Assembly (NCBI RefSeq): GCF_025989145.1
Contig: NZ_JAPDNQ010000001.1
Location: forward strand, 1 to 64,000
DNA length: 64,000 bases
Source of the DNA: Microbacterium sp. SSM24
GTDB taxonomy: Bacteria; Actinomycetota; Actinomycetes; Actinomycetales; Microbacteriaceae
Direction of reading: 5' to 3'
In this document: one piece after another, positions 16,585 through 25,690 of the stretch
How positions within the stretch are numbered: the first letter of the stretch is position 1
Layout: each line of letters opens with the position of its first letter
Notes under the pieces: generated by a model
Seen by the model: the letters and a program-made list of their open reading frames with translations, nothing else
Databases searched by the model: none
What the model was told of the DNA's origin: nothing
Translations under genes and position numbers: made by a program

Positions 16585-17427
16585 GTGCAAGCTTTCGCGT
16601 CTGGGAATCTGCCCGACACAGGCCCCATAGATCGTGCGACGAGGGTGCGCCTCAGGTGGGAGATCGCCCTCGTCCTCCTGCTGTCCGTCGGACGCTCCGC
16701 GATCTACGCCGTCCTGGGGCTCATCCAGGCGCTCACGCGCGAGGAATCCCTCGGCGATCAGCAGACGTCGCTGAACCCGTCGGCCGGCGCCGAGGAGTTC
16801 TGGGATGTGCTCTACCAGTTCCTCGCGCAGGGGTTCGGGCTCGTTCCCGTGGCGCTCGCGATCTTCCTGCTGTGGGAGCCCGGAAAGTCCGCGTTCCAGC
16901 GCATCGGCCTGGACTTCCGCCGGTTCGGCGGCGACCTCGGCCGCGGCCTCGCGCTGGTGGCCGTGATCGGCATCCCCGGACTCGCCCTCTACGCGCTCGG
17001 GCGGGCGCTCGGGCTGTCGGTGCTGGTCCAGGCGTCTCCCCTCGACACGTCGTGGTGGACGATCCCCCTCCTCCTGCTCGCCGCGCTGCGCGCCGGGCTC
17101 ACCGAGGAGGTCATCTTCATCGGGTACCTGTTCGACCGCCTGCGCCGACTCGGCTGGGGCAGCTGGTCGATCATCCTCGCGACGGCCGGGCTGCGCGCGG
17201 CCTACCACGCGTATCAGGGGTTCCCGGCGATGGTGGGCAACTTCGCGATGGGCGTGGTCTTCGGATGGTGCTATCGCCGCTGGGGCCGCGTCATGCCGCT
17301 CGTCATCGCGCACACGCTGATCGATGTCGTCGCGTTCGTCGGCTATCCGCTGGCCGCTGCGCTCTGGCCGGGGATCTTCGCACCGCCCGCGCCTTCGCCG
17401 ACCCCGACACCCTCGCCGAGCGCGTAA
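16585..17427 (+). CDS. CPBP-family intramembrane metalloprotease
   Basis: Polytopic membrane protein of 280 residues with about seven helices and a CAAX-protease/bacteriocin-processing (CPBP, Abi) domain in the second half: TEEVIFIGYLFDRLRRLGW (motif 1), a histidine in AAYHAYQG (motif 2) and IAHTLIDVV (motif 3). The canonical EExxxR has Ile where the Arg stands, as I recall for related actinobacterial members. The last 16 residues are a Pro/Ser/Thr tail (PPAPSPTPTPSPSA). The GTG start diverges from the lipoprotein gene; substrate unknown. Confidence 0.85.
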   Translation: MQAFASGNLPDTGPIDRATRVRLRWEIALVLLLSVGRSAIYAVLGLIQALTREESLGDQQTSLNPSAGAEEFWDVLYQFLAQGFGLVPVALAIFLLWEPGKSAFQRIGLDFRRFGGDLGRGLALVAVIGIPGLALYALGRALGLSVLVQASPLDTSWWTIPLLLLAALRAGLTEEVIFIGYLFDRLRRLGWGSWSIILATAGLRAAYHAYQGFPAMVGNFAMGVVFGWCYRRWGRVMPLVIAHTLIDVVAFVGYPLAAALWPGIFAPPAPSPTPTPSPSA

Positions 17428-17445
17428 CCCGCGAGCGGGTGGGTC

Positions 17446-17483
17446 GAGGCGACGGATGCCGGGGCCGCGGCATCCGTCACCTC
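17446..17483. terminator. Bidirectional terminator between CPBP and gcvP
   Basis: A 10-bp stem GACGGATGCC/GGCATCCGTC with an eight-base loop, extended by GAGG/CCTC after one mismatch, lies between two converging stop codons. It uses the GGATGCC/GGCATCC heptamer that recurs throughout the window. Confidence 0.65.
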
Positions 17484-17490
17484 GGCCGCG

Positions 17491-20385
17491 CTACGCGAAG
17501 GCCTCGATCGGCGGGCACGCGCACACCAGGTTGCGGTCGCCGTACGCCTGGTCGATCCGGCGCACCGGCGGCCAGTACTTCGTGCGCACCAGGGCATGGA
17601 CGGGATACACCGCCCGCTCTCGCGAGTACGGGTGGGCCCACTCCCCCGCCACCACGGACTCCGCCGTGTGCGGCGCGTTCACGAGGGGGTTGTCGTCCGC
17701 GGACCATTCGCCCGCCGCCACCGCGTCCGCTTCGGCCTTGATCGCGATCATCGCCTCGATGAAGCGCTCGATCTCGCCGAGATCCTCGGACTCGGTGGGT
17801 TCGACCATGAGGGTGCCCGCGACGGGGAACGACATCGTCGGCGCGTGGAATCCGTAGTCGATGAGGCGCTTGGCCACGTCGTCGACCGTCACGCCCGTCG
17901 CCTCGCGCAGGGGCCGCAGATCGAGGATGCACTCGTGCGCGACGAGCCCGCCGTCGCCCGTGTACAGCACCGGATAGTGGTCACGCAGACGGAACGCGAT
18001 GTAGTTCGCCGAGAGGACGGCGGCGGCCGTGGCATCCCGCAGCCCCTCCGCCCCCATCATGCGCACATACGCCCACGAGATGGGGAGGATGCCGGCGGAG
18101 CCGTTCGGCGCCGCAGAGATCGGTCCCCCGTCGAAGACGCCGCCCGGGTGGTCCTTGCGCTGCGAGAGCGGGTGCGACGGCAGGTACGGCGCGAGGTGCG
18201 CCTTCGCCGCGACCGGGCCGACGCCCGGTCCGCCGCCGCCGTGCGGGATCGCGAACGTCTTGTGCAGGTTGAGGTGCGAGACATCGCCGCCCAGGTCGCC
18301 GAAACGCGCGTAGCCGAGGAGGGCGTTGAGGTTCGCGCCGTCGACGTACACCTGACCGCCCGCGTCGTGGACGGACTGCGTGATCTCGAGCACGTCGTGC
18401 TCGTACACGCCGTGCGTCGACGGGTAGGTGATCATGAGCGCGGCGAGCTCGGCGGCGTGTGCGGCGATCTTCGCCCGCAGATCCCCGAGGTCGACATTGC
18501 CCTGGTCGTCGCACGCGACGACGACCACCTTCATGCCCGCCAGCACCGCCGAGGCCGCGTTCGTCCCGTGCGCCGAGGACGGGATGAGGCAGACGGTGCG
18601 CTCGAGGTCGCCGTTGGCACGGTGGTAGCCGCGGATGGCCATGAGCCCGGCGAGCTCGCCCTGCGATCCCGCGTTGGGCTGGAGCGACACCGCGTCGTAG
18701 CCGGTGACCTCCGCAAGCCACACTTCGAGCTGCTCGATGAGGGCGAGGTAGCCGTGCACGTCGGCCTCGGGGGCGAACGGATGCACGCGCGAGAACTCCG
18801 GCCACGACACCGCCGCCATCTCGGTCGCCGCGTTGAGCTTCATCGTGCACGATCCCAGCGGGATCATGCCGCGATCGAGCGCGTAGTCACGGTCCGACAG
18901 CTGCTTCAGGTAGCGCATCATCGCCGTCTCGGAGCGATGGGAGTTGAACACCGGGTGGGTGAGGAACTCCTCGACCCTCGACAGCGAGGCGGGCACGCCG
19001 GCGAGAGGCTGAGCATCGCCGAAGGGCACCGTGCGCTCCCCCTGCTCGCCCGCACCGAGGAACTCGCCCTCGGGCAGTCCGAAGGCCCATGCGACCGCAG
19101 CGAGGTCGTCGGCCGTCGTGGTCTCGTCGACCGAGACCCCGACCGATGCGTCGTCGGCCCAGAACAGCTGGAAGCCCCGCTCCCGGGCTCGCTCGACCAC
19201 GCGCCGCGCGGATCCCGGCACGCGCACCCGCAGCGTGTCGAAGAACGAGTCGGAGGCGAGGGTGAGTCCGTAGGACCGCAGCACCCCGGCGAGCGCCTCG
19301 GCCTTCTTCGCGACGTCGGTGGCGATCGCCCTCAGCCCGTCGGGTCCGTGGTAGACCGCGTACATCGAGGCCATGACGGCCAGCAGCACCTGCGACGTGC
19401 AGATGTTCGAGGTCGCCTTCTCGCGACGGATGTGCTGCTCGCGGGTCTGCAGCGCGAGACGGTACGCGGGGTGCCCGACGGCATCCTGCGACACACCCAC
19501 GAGGCGGCCGGGGAGCTGGCGCTCGAGGCCTGCGCGCACGGCCATGTAGCCGGCGTGCGGACCGCCGAAGCCGAGCGGCACGCCGAAGCGCTGCGTGGTG
19601 CCGACGGCGACATCGGCGCCGAACGAACCGGGCGAGCGCAGGAGCGTGAGGGCGAGGAGATCGGCGGCCACGACGACGAGCCCGCCCTGGGCGTGCACCG
19701 CGGAGACGACCTCGGACGGATCCCACACGCGCCCGGTCGCACCCGGGTACTGCACGAACGCCCCGAACACGTCGATGTCAGCCGGCGGGGGTGACTGATC
19801 GTAGGGGGTGTAGTGCAGCTCGATGCCCACGGCCGCGGCACGGTGCTCCAGGAGCGCCTTCGTCTGCGGCAGCGCGTCGGCGTCGACGAGGAAAACGTTC
19901 GACGCGGACTTCGAGGCGCGTCGGGCGACGAGCATGCCCTCCACGACGGCGGTCGACTCGTCGAGCATCGAGGCGTTGGCCGTCTCGAGCCCGGTGAGGT
20001 CGGTCACCATCGTCTGGAAGTTGATGAGCGCCTCGAGCCGCCCCTGCGAGATCTCGGGCTGGTACGGCGTGTAGGCCGTGTACCACGACGGGTTCTCGAG
20101 CACATTGCGCGCGATCACCGACGGCGTGAAGGTGTCGTAGTACCCGAGCCCGATCATGGGGCGCGCGACCCGGTTCTGCGACGCGAGGAGCCGCAGCTCG
20201 GCGAGCGCCTCCGCCTCGGTGGCGGCGGGCGGGATGTCGCTCGTCTCACGGGCGGCGACGTGGATGGATGCCGGCACCGCCCGACGGACGAGGGCATCGA
20301 CCGAGTCGTAGCCCAGGGCGTCGAGCATGATGCGCTGAGCCGAGGCATCCGTCCCGATGTGTCGCGCGGCGAACGCGCCCGTCAT
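17491..20385 (-). CDS. gcvP: Glycine dehydrogenase (decarboxylating), P protein
   Basis: PLP enzyme of the glycine cleavage system; it decarboxylates glycine and passes the aminomethyl group to lipoyl-GcvH. The 964-residue length fits the fused single-chain (alpha plus beta) P protein. The N-terminal half has the GYYDTF region and [20 protein letters not shown]; the C-terminal half has GSCTMKLNA and the cofactor lysine in [21 protein letters not shown] 20385 overlaps the gcvH stop by four bases (ATGA). It is the last gene of gcvTHP. Confidence 0.97.
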   Translation of the reverse strand: MTGAFAARHIGTDASAQRIMLDALGYDSVDALVRRAVPASIHVAARETSDIPPAATEAEALAELRLLASQNRVARPMIGLGYYDTFTPSVIARNVLENPSWYTAYTPYQPEISQGRLEALINFQTMVTDLTGLETANASMLDESTAVVEGMLVARRASKSASNVFLVDADALPQTKALLEHRAAAVGIELHYTPYDQSPPPADIDVFGAFVQYPGATGRVWDPSEVVSAVHAQGGLVVVAADLLALTLLRSPGSFGADVAVGTTQRFGVPLGFGGPHAGYMAVRAGLERQLPGRLVGVSQDAVGHPAYRLALQTREQHIRREKATSNICTSQVLLAVMASMYAVYHGPDGLRAIATDVAKKAEALAGVLRSYGLTLASDSFFDTLRVRVPGSARRVVERARERGFQLFWADDASVGVSVDETTTADDLAAVAWAFGLPEGEFLGAGEQGERTVPFGDAQPLAGVPASLSRVEEFLTHPVFNSHRSETAMMRYLKQLSDRDYALDRGMIPLGSCTMKLNAATEMAAVSWPEFSRVHPFAPEADVHGYLALIEQLEVWLAEVTGYDAVSLQPNAGSQGELAGLMAIRGYHRANGDLERTVCLIPSSAHGTNAASAVLAGMKVVVVACDDQGNVDLGDLRAKIAAHAAELAALMITYPSTHGVYEHDVLEITQSVHDAGGQVYVDGANLNALLGYARFGDLGGDVSHLNLHKTFAIPHGGGGPGVGPVAAKAHLAPYLPSHPLSQRKDHPGGVFDGGPISAAPNGSAGILPISWAYVRMMGAEGLRDATAAAVLSANYIAFRLRDHYPVLYTGDGGLVAHECILDLRPLREATGVTVDDVAKRLIDYGFHAPTMSFPVAGTLMVEPTESEDLGEIERFIEAMIAIKAEADAVAAGEWSADDNPLVNAPHTAESVVAGEWAHPYSRERAVYPVHALVRTKYWPPVRRIDQAYGDRNLVCACPPIEAFA

Positions 20386-20765
20386 GCGTCGCCGCCGGTG
20401 AGCGCGACGTACGCGTCGCGATCGAGGAGGTCGGCGACCGCGGCCGGGTCGACCTTGAGCTTGATGAGCCAGCCGTCGCCGAACGGGTCGGAGTTGACCA
20501 GCGACGGGTCGTCGACGACCGCCTCGTTGGCGCCGACGACGTCGCCCGTCAGCGGGGCGTAGAGCTCACCGACCGACTTCGTCGACTCGATCTCACCGCA
20601 GACCTGGCCGGCCGACACGCCGGAGTCCACGGCGGGGAGCTCGACGAACACCACGTCGCCCAGCTTGTCGGCGGCGTAGTCGGTGATGCCGACGGTGGCG
20701 ACGTCGCCGTCGAGGGCGATCCACTCGTGCTCGGCGGTGTACTTGAGGCTGTTGAGATCGATCAT
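20382..20765 (-). CDS. gcvH: Glycine cleavage system H protein
   Basis: Lipoyl-carrier shuttle of the glycine cleavage system, 127 residues, normal length. The lipoylation site is the lysine in [19 protein letters not shown] (near residue 64). [20 protein letters not shown] at the N-terminus is typical. A GGAGG just before ATG 20765 supports the start. It sits between gcvT (28-base gap) and gcvP (four-base overlap). Confidence 0.97.
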   Translation of the reverse strand: MIDLNSLKYTAEHEWIALDGDVATVGITDYAADKLGDVVFVELPAVDSGVSAGQVCGEIESTKSVGELYAPLTGDVVGANEAVVDDPSLVNSDPFGDGWLIKLKVDPAAVADLLDRDAYVALTGGDA

Positions 20766-20793
20766 GTGATCCTCCGGTGGGTGCGGGTGTCGG

Positions 20794-21918
20794 TCACTTG
20801 GCGCGACGGTAGAAGGGAAGGGCGGTCACGGTGGCGGGGATCCTGGTCCCCCGCACATCGAGGTGGAGCACGGCGCCGGGCTCGGCAGCGGACGGCGACA
20901 CGAAGGCCATCGCGATCGGATGCCCGAGCGTGGGGCTCAGCGCACCGCTGGTGACCTCGCCCACGACGTCGTCACCGTGGAGCACGGCGTATCCGGCGCG
21001 TCCGGCGCGCTTGCCGTCGGACACGAGGCCGACGAGGACGGGAGCGTCGGCCGCGACGACGGCCGAGAGCCCGGCGCGACCGATGAAGTCCTCCTTGTCG
21101 ACGGCGACGACTCGTCCGAGGCCCGCCTGGGCGGGAACGATGTCGCGCGAGAGCTCGTGGCCGTAGAGCGGCATCCCCGCCTCCAAGCGCAGCGTGTCGC
21201 GCGAGGCGAGGCCCGCGGGCACGAGTCCGAGCGGCTCGCCCGCGCGCAGCAGCGCGTCCCACACGGCAGCGGCCGACGCGGCCGGGACGTAGAGCTCGAA
21301 GCCGTCTTCGCCGGTGTACCCGGTGCGTCCGATGTCGATCGCGACCGGGTCCTCTCCCGGAGCGGTGAACCGCGCGTGGGTCATGCGGTAGTAGCGGAGC
21401 GCGTCGAGCGGAGCCGCGAGATCGCCGATCTCGGGTGTCGCCTCGAGGATCGCCTGCGACACGGGTCCCTGCACGGCGATCAGCGCGATGCGCTCGGTCG
21501 CGTCGTCCACCTCGACGTCGAACGAGAGTGCACGCTCGGCGAGCGCCTCGGCGACGGCCTCACGGTTGCCGGCGTTGGCCACCACCATCAATCGATCCTC
21601 GCGGTAGCGGTACACGATGACATCGTCGACGATGCCGCCGTCGGCATCCAGCACCAGGCTGTACTTCGCCTGGTCGTCGACGAGCGTCGACAGGCGCCCG
21701 GCCAGCGCGTAGTCGAGGAACGCGCCGGCGTCGGGACCGTCGACGAAGAACTCCGCCATGTGGGAGATGTCGAAGATGCCGGCCGCGGTGCGCACGGCGT
21801 GATGCTCGGCGAGGTCGGAGCTGTACCGCACCGGCATGGACCAGCCGCCGAAATCGGTGAAGGAGGCGCCGAGTGCGGTGTGGCGCTCGTGCAGCGGAGT
21901 CGTGCGGGGGTCTGTCAT
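20794..21918 (-). CDS. gcvT: Glycine cleavage system T protein (aminomethyltransferase)
   Basis: Transfers the methylene group from aminomethyl-lipoyl-GcvH to tetrahydrofolate, releasing ammonia. The 374-residue product begins [20 protein letters not shown] and contains [23 protein letters not shown] and [16 protein letters not shown], all T-protein hallmarks. The frame runs on to 22029 through the riboswitch, but ATG 21918 with GGGAGAA before it is the family start. Expression should respond to glycine through the upstream tandem aptamers. Confidence 0.96.
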   Translation of the reverse strand: MTDPRTTPLHERHTALGASFTDFGGWSMPVRYSSDLAEHHAVRTAAGIFDISHMAEFFVDGPDAGAFLDYALAGRLSTLVDDQAKYSLVLDADGGIVDDVIVYRYREDRLMVVANAGNREAVAEALAERALSFDVEVDDATERIALIAVQGPVSQAILEATPEIGDLAAPLDALRYYRMTHARFTAPGEDPVAIDIGRTGYTGEDGFELYVPAASAAAVWDALLRAGEPLGLVPAGLASRDTLRLEAGMPLYGHELSRDIVPAQAGLGRVVAVDKEDFIGRAGLSAVVAADAPVLVGLVSDGKRAGRAGYAVLHGDDVVGEVTSGALSPTLGHPIAMAFVSPSAAEPGAVLHLDVRGTRIPATVTALPFYRRAK

Positions 21919-21942
21919 GAGTTCTCCCGGTCGTGGTCGGGC

Positions 21943-21960
21943 AGACGCCGGACGGCGTCT
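21943..21960 (-). promoter_or_regulatory. Hairpin between riboswitch and gcvT
   Basis: AGACGCCG and CGGCGTCT form an 8-bp inverted repeat directly after the second glycine aptamer and about 25 bases before the gcvT start. It has no T-run; it may be the expression platform (Rho-type or translational control) rather than an intrinsic terminator. Confidence 0.45.
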
Positions 21961-21965
21961 TGGAA

Positions 21966-22260
21966 CTCCCCCTCTGTCATGGGCCTGAGAGCTTCGCGCG
22001 CTGCTCCACGGGGAGCAGTGCGCTTTCACCTTCGGCGGATCACGAGCGGATGACGGTGGAGACGCGGAGCGCTCCCCTCACCTGGCAGGTTTCGATGCGG
22101 CAGCTGGGCCGCCTACCTCAACCCGATTTCTTGCTTCGCTCGAAATCGCTTTCCAGAGTCGGCCGGGCCCCTGCGGTACGCGTACCTGAGAGATTGGCGG
22201 GGAGGCTTGCTCCTTCGGTGCTCGGCGTGACTGCTGCCGAGGCTCTCCCGCACGGGTCGT
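21966..22260 (-). promoter_or_regulatory. Tandem glycine riboswitch upstream of gcvT
   Basis: On the minus strand two glycine aptamers precede gcvTHP. Aptamer 1 (22260-22148) shows GTGCGGGAGAGCC, ACCGAAGGAGCAA, AATCTCTCAGG and ACTCTGGAAAGC. Aptamer 2 (about 22086-21966) shows GAGGGGAGCGCTCC, GCCGAAGGTGAAAGCG, AGCTCTCAGGCCCATGACAG and AGAGGGGGAG. These are the conserved glycine-binding segments of the family, which usually turns on glycine cleavage when glycine is abundant. The linker is unusually long (about 60 bases) and holds an extra hairpin. A possible -10 TATGCT lies at about 22290. Confidence 0.93.
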
Positions 22261-22304
22261 TGGCCGTATTGACTTGCCGTGCCAGCATAGCGGTCGCGCG
22301 CGGG

Positions 22305-23477
22305 TCAGCCGATGCAGCGACCGGACGGGACCTGATCGGTCAGCGACGGTGCTTGCGCTGCCACGGGCGTCAGCTCCGCCATGGTCATCGCGTACCCGCG
22401 CTCCGCGTCGTCCTCCGCCCTCGCGAACACCACTCCTGCGACGGCGCCGTCCTCGGTGAGCAGCGGTCCGCCCGAGTTCCCGGGACGCACCGCCGCGCGC
22501 AGGTCGTAGATCTCCCGCGGCGCGGCGCTCTCGTCGTAGATGTCGGGGATCGGCACCGTGCCCGCCGACAGCACACCGGCCTCGACCATCGTGAACGGGC
22601 CGCCCAGCGGATACCCCTGCACGACCGCCGGCGACCCCGCAGGGAGCGTCGTGGCGAACGGGAGCGGCGCGACGCCGAGCCCGTCGACGGCGATCACGGC
22701 GAGATCGTCGATCGGGTCGAAGTAGACGATGCGCCCCTCCCGCGCGGCGACTCCGGGCAGCTCGACGAGAGGACGTTCGACGCCCGCGACCACGTGCGCA
22801 TTGGTGACGATCCTGTCCGGCGCCACGACGAATCCGCTTCCGGTCGAACTGCGACCGCACGAGAACGCGGTGCCCGACACACGGGCGACGGATGCCGCGG
22901 CCGTGGCGAGCTCGGGATCGGCGAGGTCGACGGGCGGGATGTCGACCGCCGGCGAGTCGAGCAGATCGCCCAGCGCGGGCAGGCCCTCGTCGAACACGAA
23001 GCCGCGCAGCTCCGCGAGCGCTGTCGCCACCGGCGGCGGCGTGAGGCGATCGATGGTGCGCAGCACCGACGAGGACGAGAGCGCCGTCGAGACGACGGGC
23101 ATGCCCGTGGCCGCGACGCTCGTCGCGGCGAGCGACAGCGTCAGTGCGGCGACCGCGACACCCGCGACCCCGCCGAGCACACGGTCTACGGCTCGCAGCG
23201 GACGCACCCTGTCGACGCCGCGGCGCAACGCCGACCCGGCCGCGGAGCCGAGTGCCGCACCGCCGATCACGAGGGCGGCGGCGCCGGCGAGCAGGATCGC
23301 CGGCCGCCACTGCTGCGACGGCAGCGCGTCGTTGACGATCGGGATGAGCCAGAACGCGGCCGCGGCGCCCAGGACGAGTCCTGCGAAGAGGCCCACGCTC
23401 CCCGAGAGCCCGCGGGCGATGCCGGCTGCCAGGCCCAGTGCGAGGAGGACGAGGAGAAGAACGTCGACGACGATCAC
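22305..23477 (-). CDS. MarP-like membrane serine protease (CvpA plus trypsin domain)
   Basis: Predicted 390-residue protease. Four N-terminal membrane segments (within about residues 1-115) form a CvpA/colicin V production domain, followed by a linker and a chymotrypsin-fold domain outside the membrane. The triad is visible: His in VTNAHVVAG, Asp in DDLAVI and Ser in RPGNSGGPL. The layout matches MarP (Rv3671c) of Mycobacterium tuberculosis, needed for acid resistance; that role here is inferred. GTG 23477 is preferred over the longer frame because AGGAGGA lies four bases before it. It diverges from nrtR. Confidence 0.87.
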   Translation of the reverse strand: MIVVDVLLLVLLALGLAAGIARGLSGSVGLFAGLVLGAAAAFWLIPIVNDALPSQQWRPAILLAGAAALVIGGAALGSAAGSALRRGVDRVRPLRAVDRVLGGVAGVAVAALTLSLAATSVAATGMPVVSTALSSSSVLRTIDRLTPPPVATALAELRGFVFDEGLPALGDLLDSPAVDIPPVDLADPELATAAASVARVSGTAFSCGRSSTGSGFVVAPDRIVTNAHVVAGVERPLVELPGVAAREGRIVYFDPIDDLAVIAVDGLGVAPLPFATTLPAGSPAVVQGYPLGGPFTMVEAGVLSAGTVPIPDIYDESAAPREIYDLRAAVRPGNSGGPLLTEDGAVAGVVFARAEDDAERGYAMTMAELTPVAAQAPSLTDQVPSGRCIG

Positions 23478-23555
23478 GGTGTCCTCCTCGGGGGCTGCGC
23501 GAGCGGCTGTGGAGCTTGCCAGCGTACGCAAGGAACCTGTGTGACGACCGCCGGT

Positions 23556-23585
23556 TTGCCCTTCGTGTCAGAGTGACACTAAGAT
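23556..23585 (+). promoter_or_regulatory. Promoter with dyad operator for the nrtR-nad operon
   Basis: TTGCCC (23556-23561) and TAAGAT (23580-23585) are 18 bases apart. The spacer holds a perfect dyad GTGTCA-GAG-TGACAC (23565-23579) that fills the core promoter. Position just ahead of an NrtR regulator and the NAD genes makes it the likely NrtR operator; binding would block RNA polymerase. ATG 23607 follows with AAAGGT as a modest ribosome site. Confidence 0.65.
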
Positions 23586-23606
23586 GGACCACGAGTAAAG
23601 GTCACC

Positions 23607-24329
23607 ATGACAAGAACCAGCTTCCTCAGCACCGTCGACTCCGAGGAGTCGCACACCGGCTCCGCGACGCGCGTCGCGGTGTCGACGGTCATCTTCGCGC
23701 TCCGTCGCACGCCAGACGCCGACGTCTCGCGCGTCATGCTGCCGCTCGTGCGCCGCACGCGCGATCCGCACGAGGGTCAGTGGGCGCTTCCCGGCGGCTG
23801 GCTCGACACCGCGGAGGGGTTGGATGCCGCGGCATCCCGCACACTCGGCGAGACGACAGGACTGGCTCCGAGCTATCTCGAGCAGCTCTACGCCTTCGGA
23901 GCCGTCGACCGCTCCCCCACGCGCGTCGTGTCGATCGTCTACTGGGCGCTCATCCGGCCGGACGAGGTGCCCGATGAGGGCGTCGAGAACGTGCGGTGGT
24001 TCGATGCCGCCACGCTCCCGCGGCTGGCGTTCGACCACAACGAGATCGTCGACTACGCCCTCTGGCGCCTGCGCAACAAGGTCGGCTACAGCCGCATCGC
24101 GCACGGCCTGCTCGCCGACGAGTTCACGCTCGCCCAGCTGCGCGAGGTGTACGAATCGATCCTCGACCGCCGCCTCGACCCGGCGAACTTCCGCCGGCAG
24201 GTCGAGAACTCGGGCACGCTGATCCCCACCGACCGCTTCCGCACCGGCAGCCACCGACCCGCACGGCTGTACCGCTACAACCAGGACGTCGAGCTCGCCG
24301 ATCGCGGGCCTCTCGGCGTCCGCCAGTGA
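23607..24329 (+). CDS. nrtR: NrtR-type Nudix-related transcriptional regulator
   Basis: Predicted ADP-ribose-sensing repressor of NAD synthesis, 240 residues. The N-terminal domain (about residues 20-150) is Nudix-like but its box is degenerate: GGWLDTAEGLDAAASRTLGE followed by TTGL lacks two of the three Glu of REUXEEXGU, consistent with ligand binding without hydrolysis. The C-terminal part (about 155-230), with FTLAQLREVYESIL and NFRRQVENSGTLIP, is the winged-helix domain of NrtR. It is the first gene ahead of nadABC and follows the dyad operator, implying autoregulation. Confidence 0.87.
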   Translation: MTRTSFLSTVDSEESHTGSATRVAVSTVIFALRRTPDADVSRVMLPLVRRTRDPHEGQWALPGGWLDTAEGLDAAASRTLGETTGLAPSYLEQLYAFGAVDRSPTRVVSIVYWALIRPDEVPDEGVENVRWFDAATLPRLAFDHNEIVDYALWRLRNKVGYSRIAHGLLADEFTLAQLREVYESILDRRLDPANFRRQVENSGTLIPTDRFRTGSHRPARLYRYNQDVELADRGPLGVRQ

Positions 24330-24340
24330 AAGAAGCCGCC

Positions 24341-25690
24341 ATGGCCGTCAACATCACCCTGCAGCCCCGTCCCGAGTCCGACGCGTCGGTCGACCACGCG
24401 ATCCAGGCGATCGTCGCAGGCGCGTCCACCGCGGAGACGTGCAATACCGATCTCGCGTCGGGACCATGGGACTTCGACATCCGCCCCGGCTACGGGCCGG
24501 GTTCGTCGATGGGCGACGTCATCCCGACCGGCTCCCCCCGACAGGGCGAGCTCCCGGCCGAGTACCGGGAGGCCGGAGAGGCTGAGCTCGCCGAGCGCAT
24601 CCGCGTCGCGAAGGCCGCGCTGGGCGATCGCGTGGTCGTGCTCGGTCACTTCTACCAGCGCGAAGAGGTCGTCCTGCACGCCGACTACGTGGGCGACTCC
24701 TTTCAGCTCGCGAACGCGGCGTTGGAGCATCCCGATGCCGAGGCCATCGTCTTCTGCGGCGTGCACTTCATGGCCGAGACGGCCGACCTGCTCTCGCGCC
24801 CCGAGCAGTCCGTGATCCTGCCGAACCTCGCCGCCGGATGCTCGATGGCCGACATGGCCGACATCGACCAGGTCGAGGACTGCTGGGAGCAGCTCGCCGA
24901 GGTCTACGGCGACATGGACGCGGCCGACGAGGACGGCCGGGTGCCCGTCATCCCGGTGACGTACATGAATTCGTCCGCGGCGATCAAGGGGTTCGTCGGG
25001 CGCCACGGCGGCATCGTGTGCACGTCCTCCAACGCGCGCACCGTGCTCGAGTGGGCGTTCGAGCGCGGACGCCGAGTGCTCTTCTTCCCCGACCAGCACC
25101 TCGGCCGCAATACCGCCAAGGCCATGGGCGTGCCGATCGAGCAGATGCCGATGTGGAACCCGCGCAAGCCGCTGGGCGGAGCATCCGCCTCCGAACTCGA
25201 CGATGCGCGCGTGATCCTGTGGCACGGCTTCTGCTCGGTGCACCGCCGGTTCTCCGTCGACCAGATCGCGAAGGCGCGCGCCGAGCGCCCGGGTGTTCGC
25301 GTCATCGTGCACCCCGAGTGCCCGATGGAGGTCGTCGACGCCGCCGACGAGTCCGGGTCGACCGACTACATCCGCCGCGCGATCGAGGGTGCGACGGAGC
25401 CGACGACGTTCGCCATCGGCACCGAGGTCAACCTCGTGCAGCGCCTCGCCGCGGCCCATCCCGAGCACGAGATCTTCTGCCTCGACCCGGTCGTCTGCCC
25501 GTGCTCGACGATGTACCGCATCCACCCGGGGTACCTCGCGTGGGTGCTCGAGGGACTCGTCGCCGGCGAGGTGCGCAATCGCATCGTCGTGCCGCAGGAT
25601 GTCGCCGAGCCCGCGCGCCTCGCGCTGGAGCGCATGCTCGCGGCCAAACCGCCGGCAGCGCCCGCCGCAGCATGGGAGAACGCCTCATGA
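24341..25690 (+). CDS. nadA: Quinolinate synthase
   Basis: 4Fe-4S enzyme joining iminoaspartate and dihydroxyacetone phosphate to quinolinate in de novo NAD synthesis. The 449-residue product carries the three cluster cysteines in actinobacterial contexts: VFCGVHFMAET, VCTSSNARTVLEW and VCPCSTMYRIHP. An N-terminal extension of about 85 residues precedes the GDRVVVLGHFYQREEV core, as in other actinomycetes. ATG 24341 is chosen; an in-frame GTG at 24326 overlaps the nrtR stop and is a weaker choice. The stop overlaps nadB. Confidence 0.95.
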   Translation: MAVNITLQPRPESDASVDHAIQAIVAGASTAETCNTDLASGPWDFDIRPGYGPGSSMGDVIPTGSPRQGELPAEYREAGEAELAERIRVAKAALGDRVVVLGHFYQREEVVLHADYVGDSFQLANAALEHPDAEAIVFCGVHFMAETADLLSRPEQSVILPNLAAGCSMADMADIDQVEDCWEQLAEVYGDMDAADEDGRVPVIPVTYMNSSAAIKGFVGRHGGIVCTSSNARTVLEWAFERGRRVLFFPDQHLGRNTAKAMGVPIEQMPMWNPRKPLGGASASELDDARVILWHGFCSVHRRFSVDQIAKARAERPGVRVIVHPECPMEVVDAADESGSTDYIRRAIEGATEPTTFAIGTEVNLVQRLAAAHPEHEIFCLDPVVCPCSTMYRIHPGYLAWVLEGLVAGEVRNRIVVPQDVAEPARLALERMLAAKPPAAPAAAWENAS

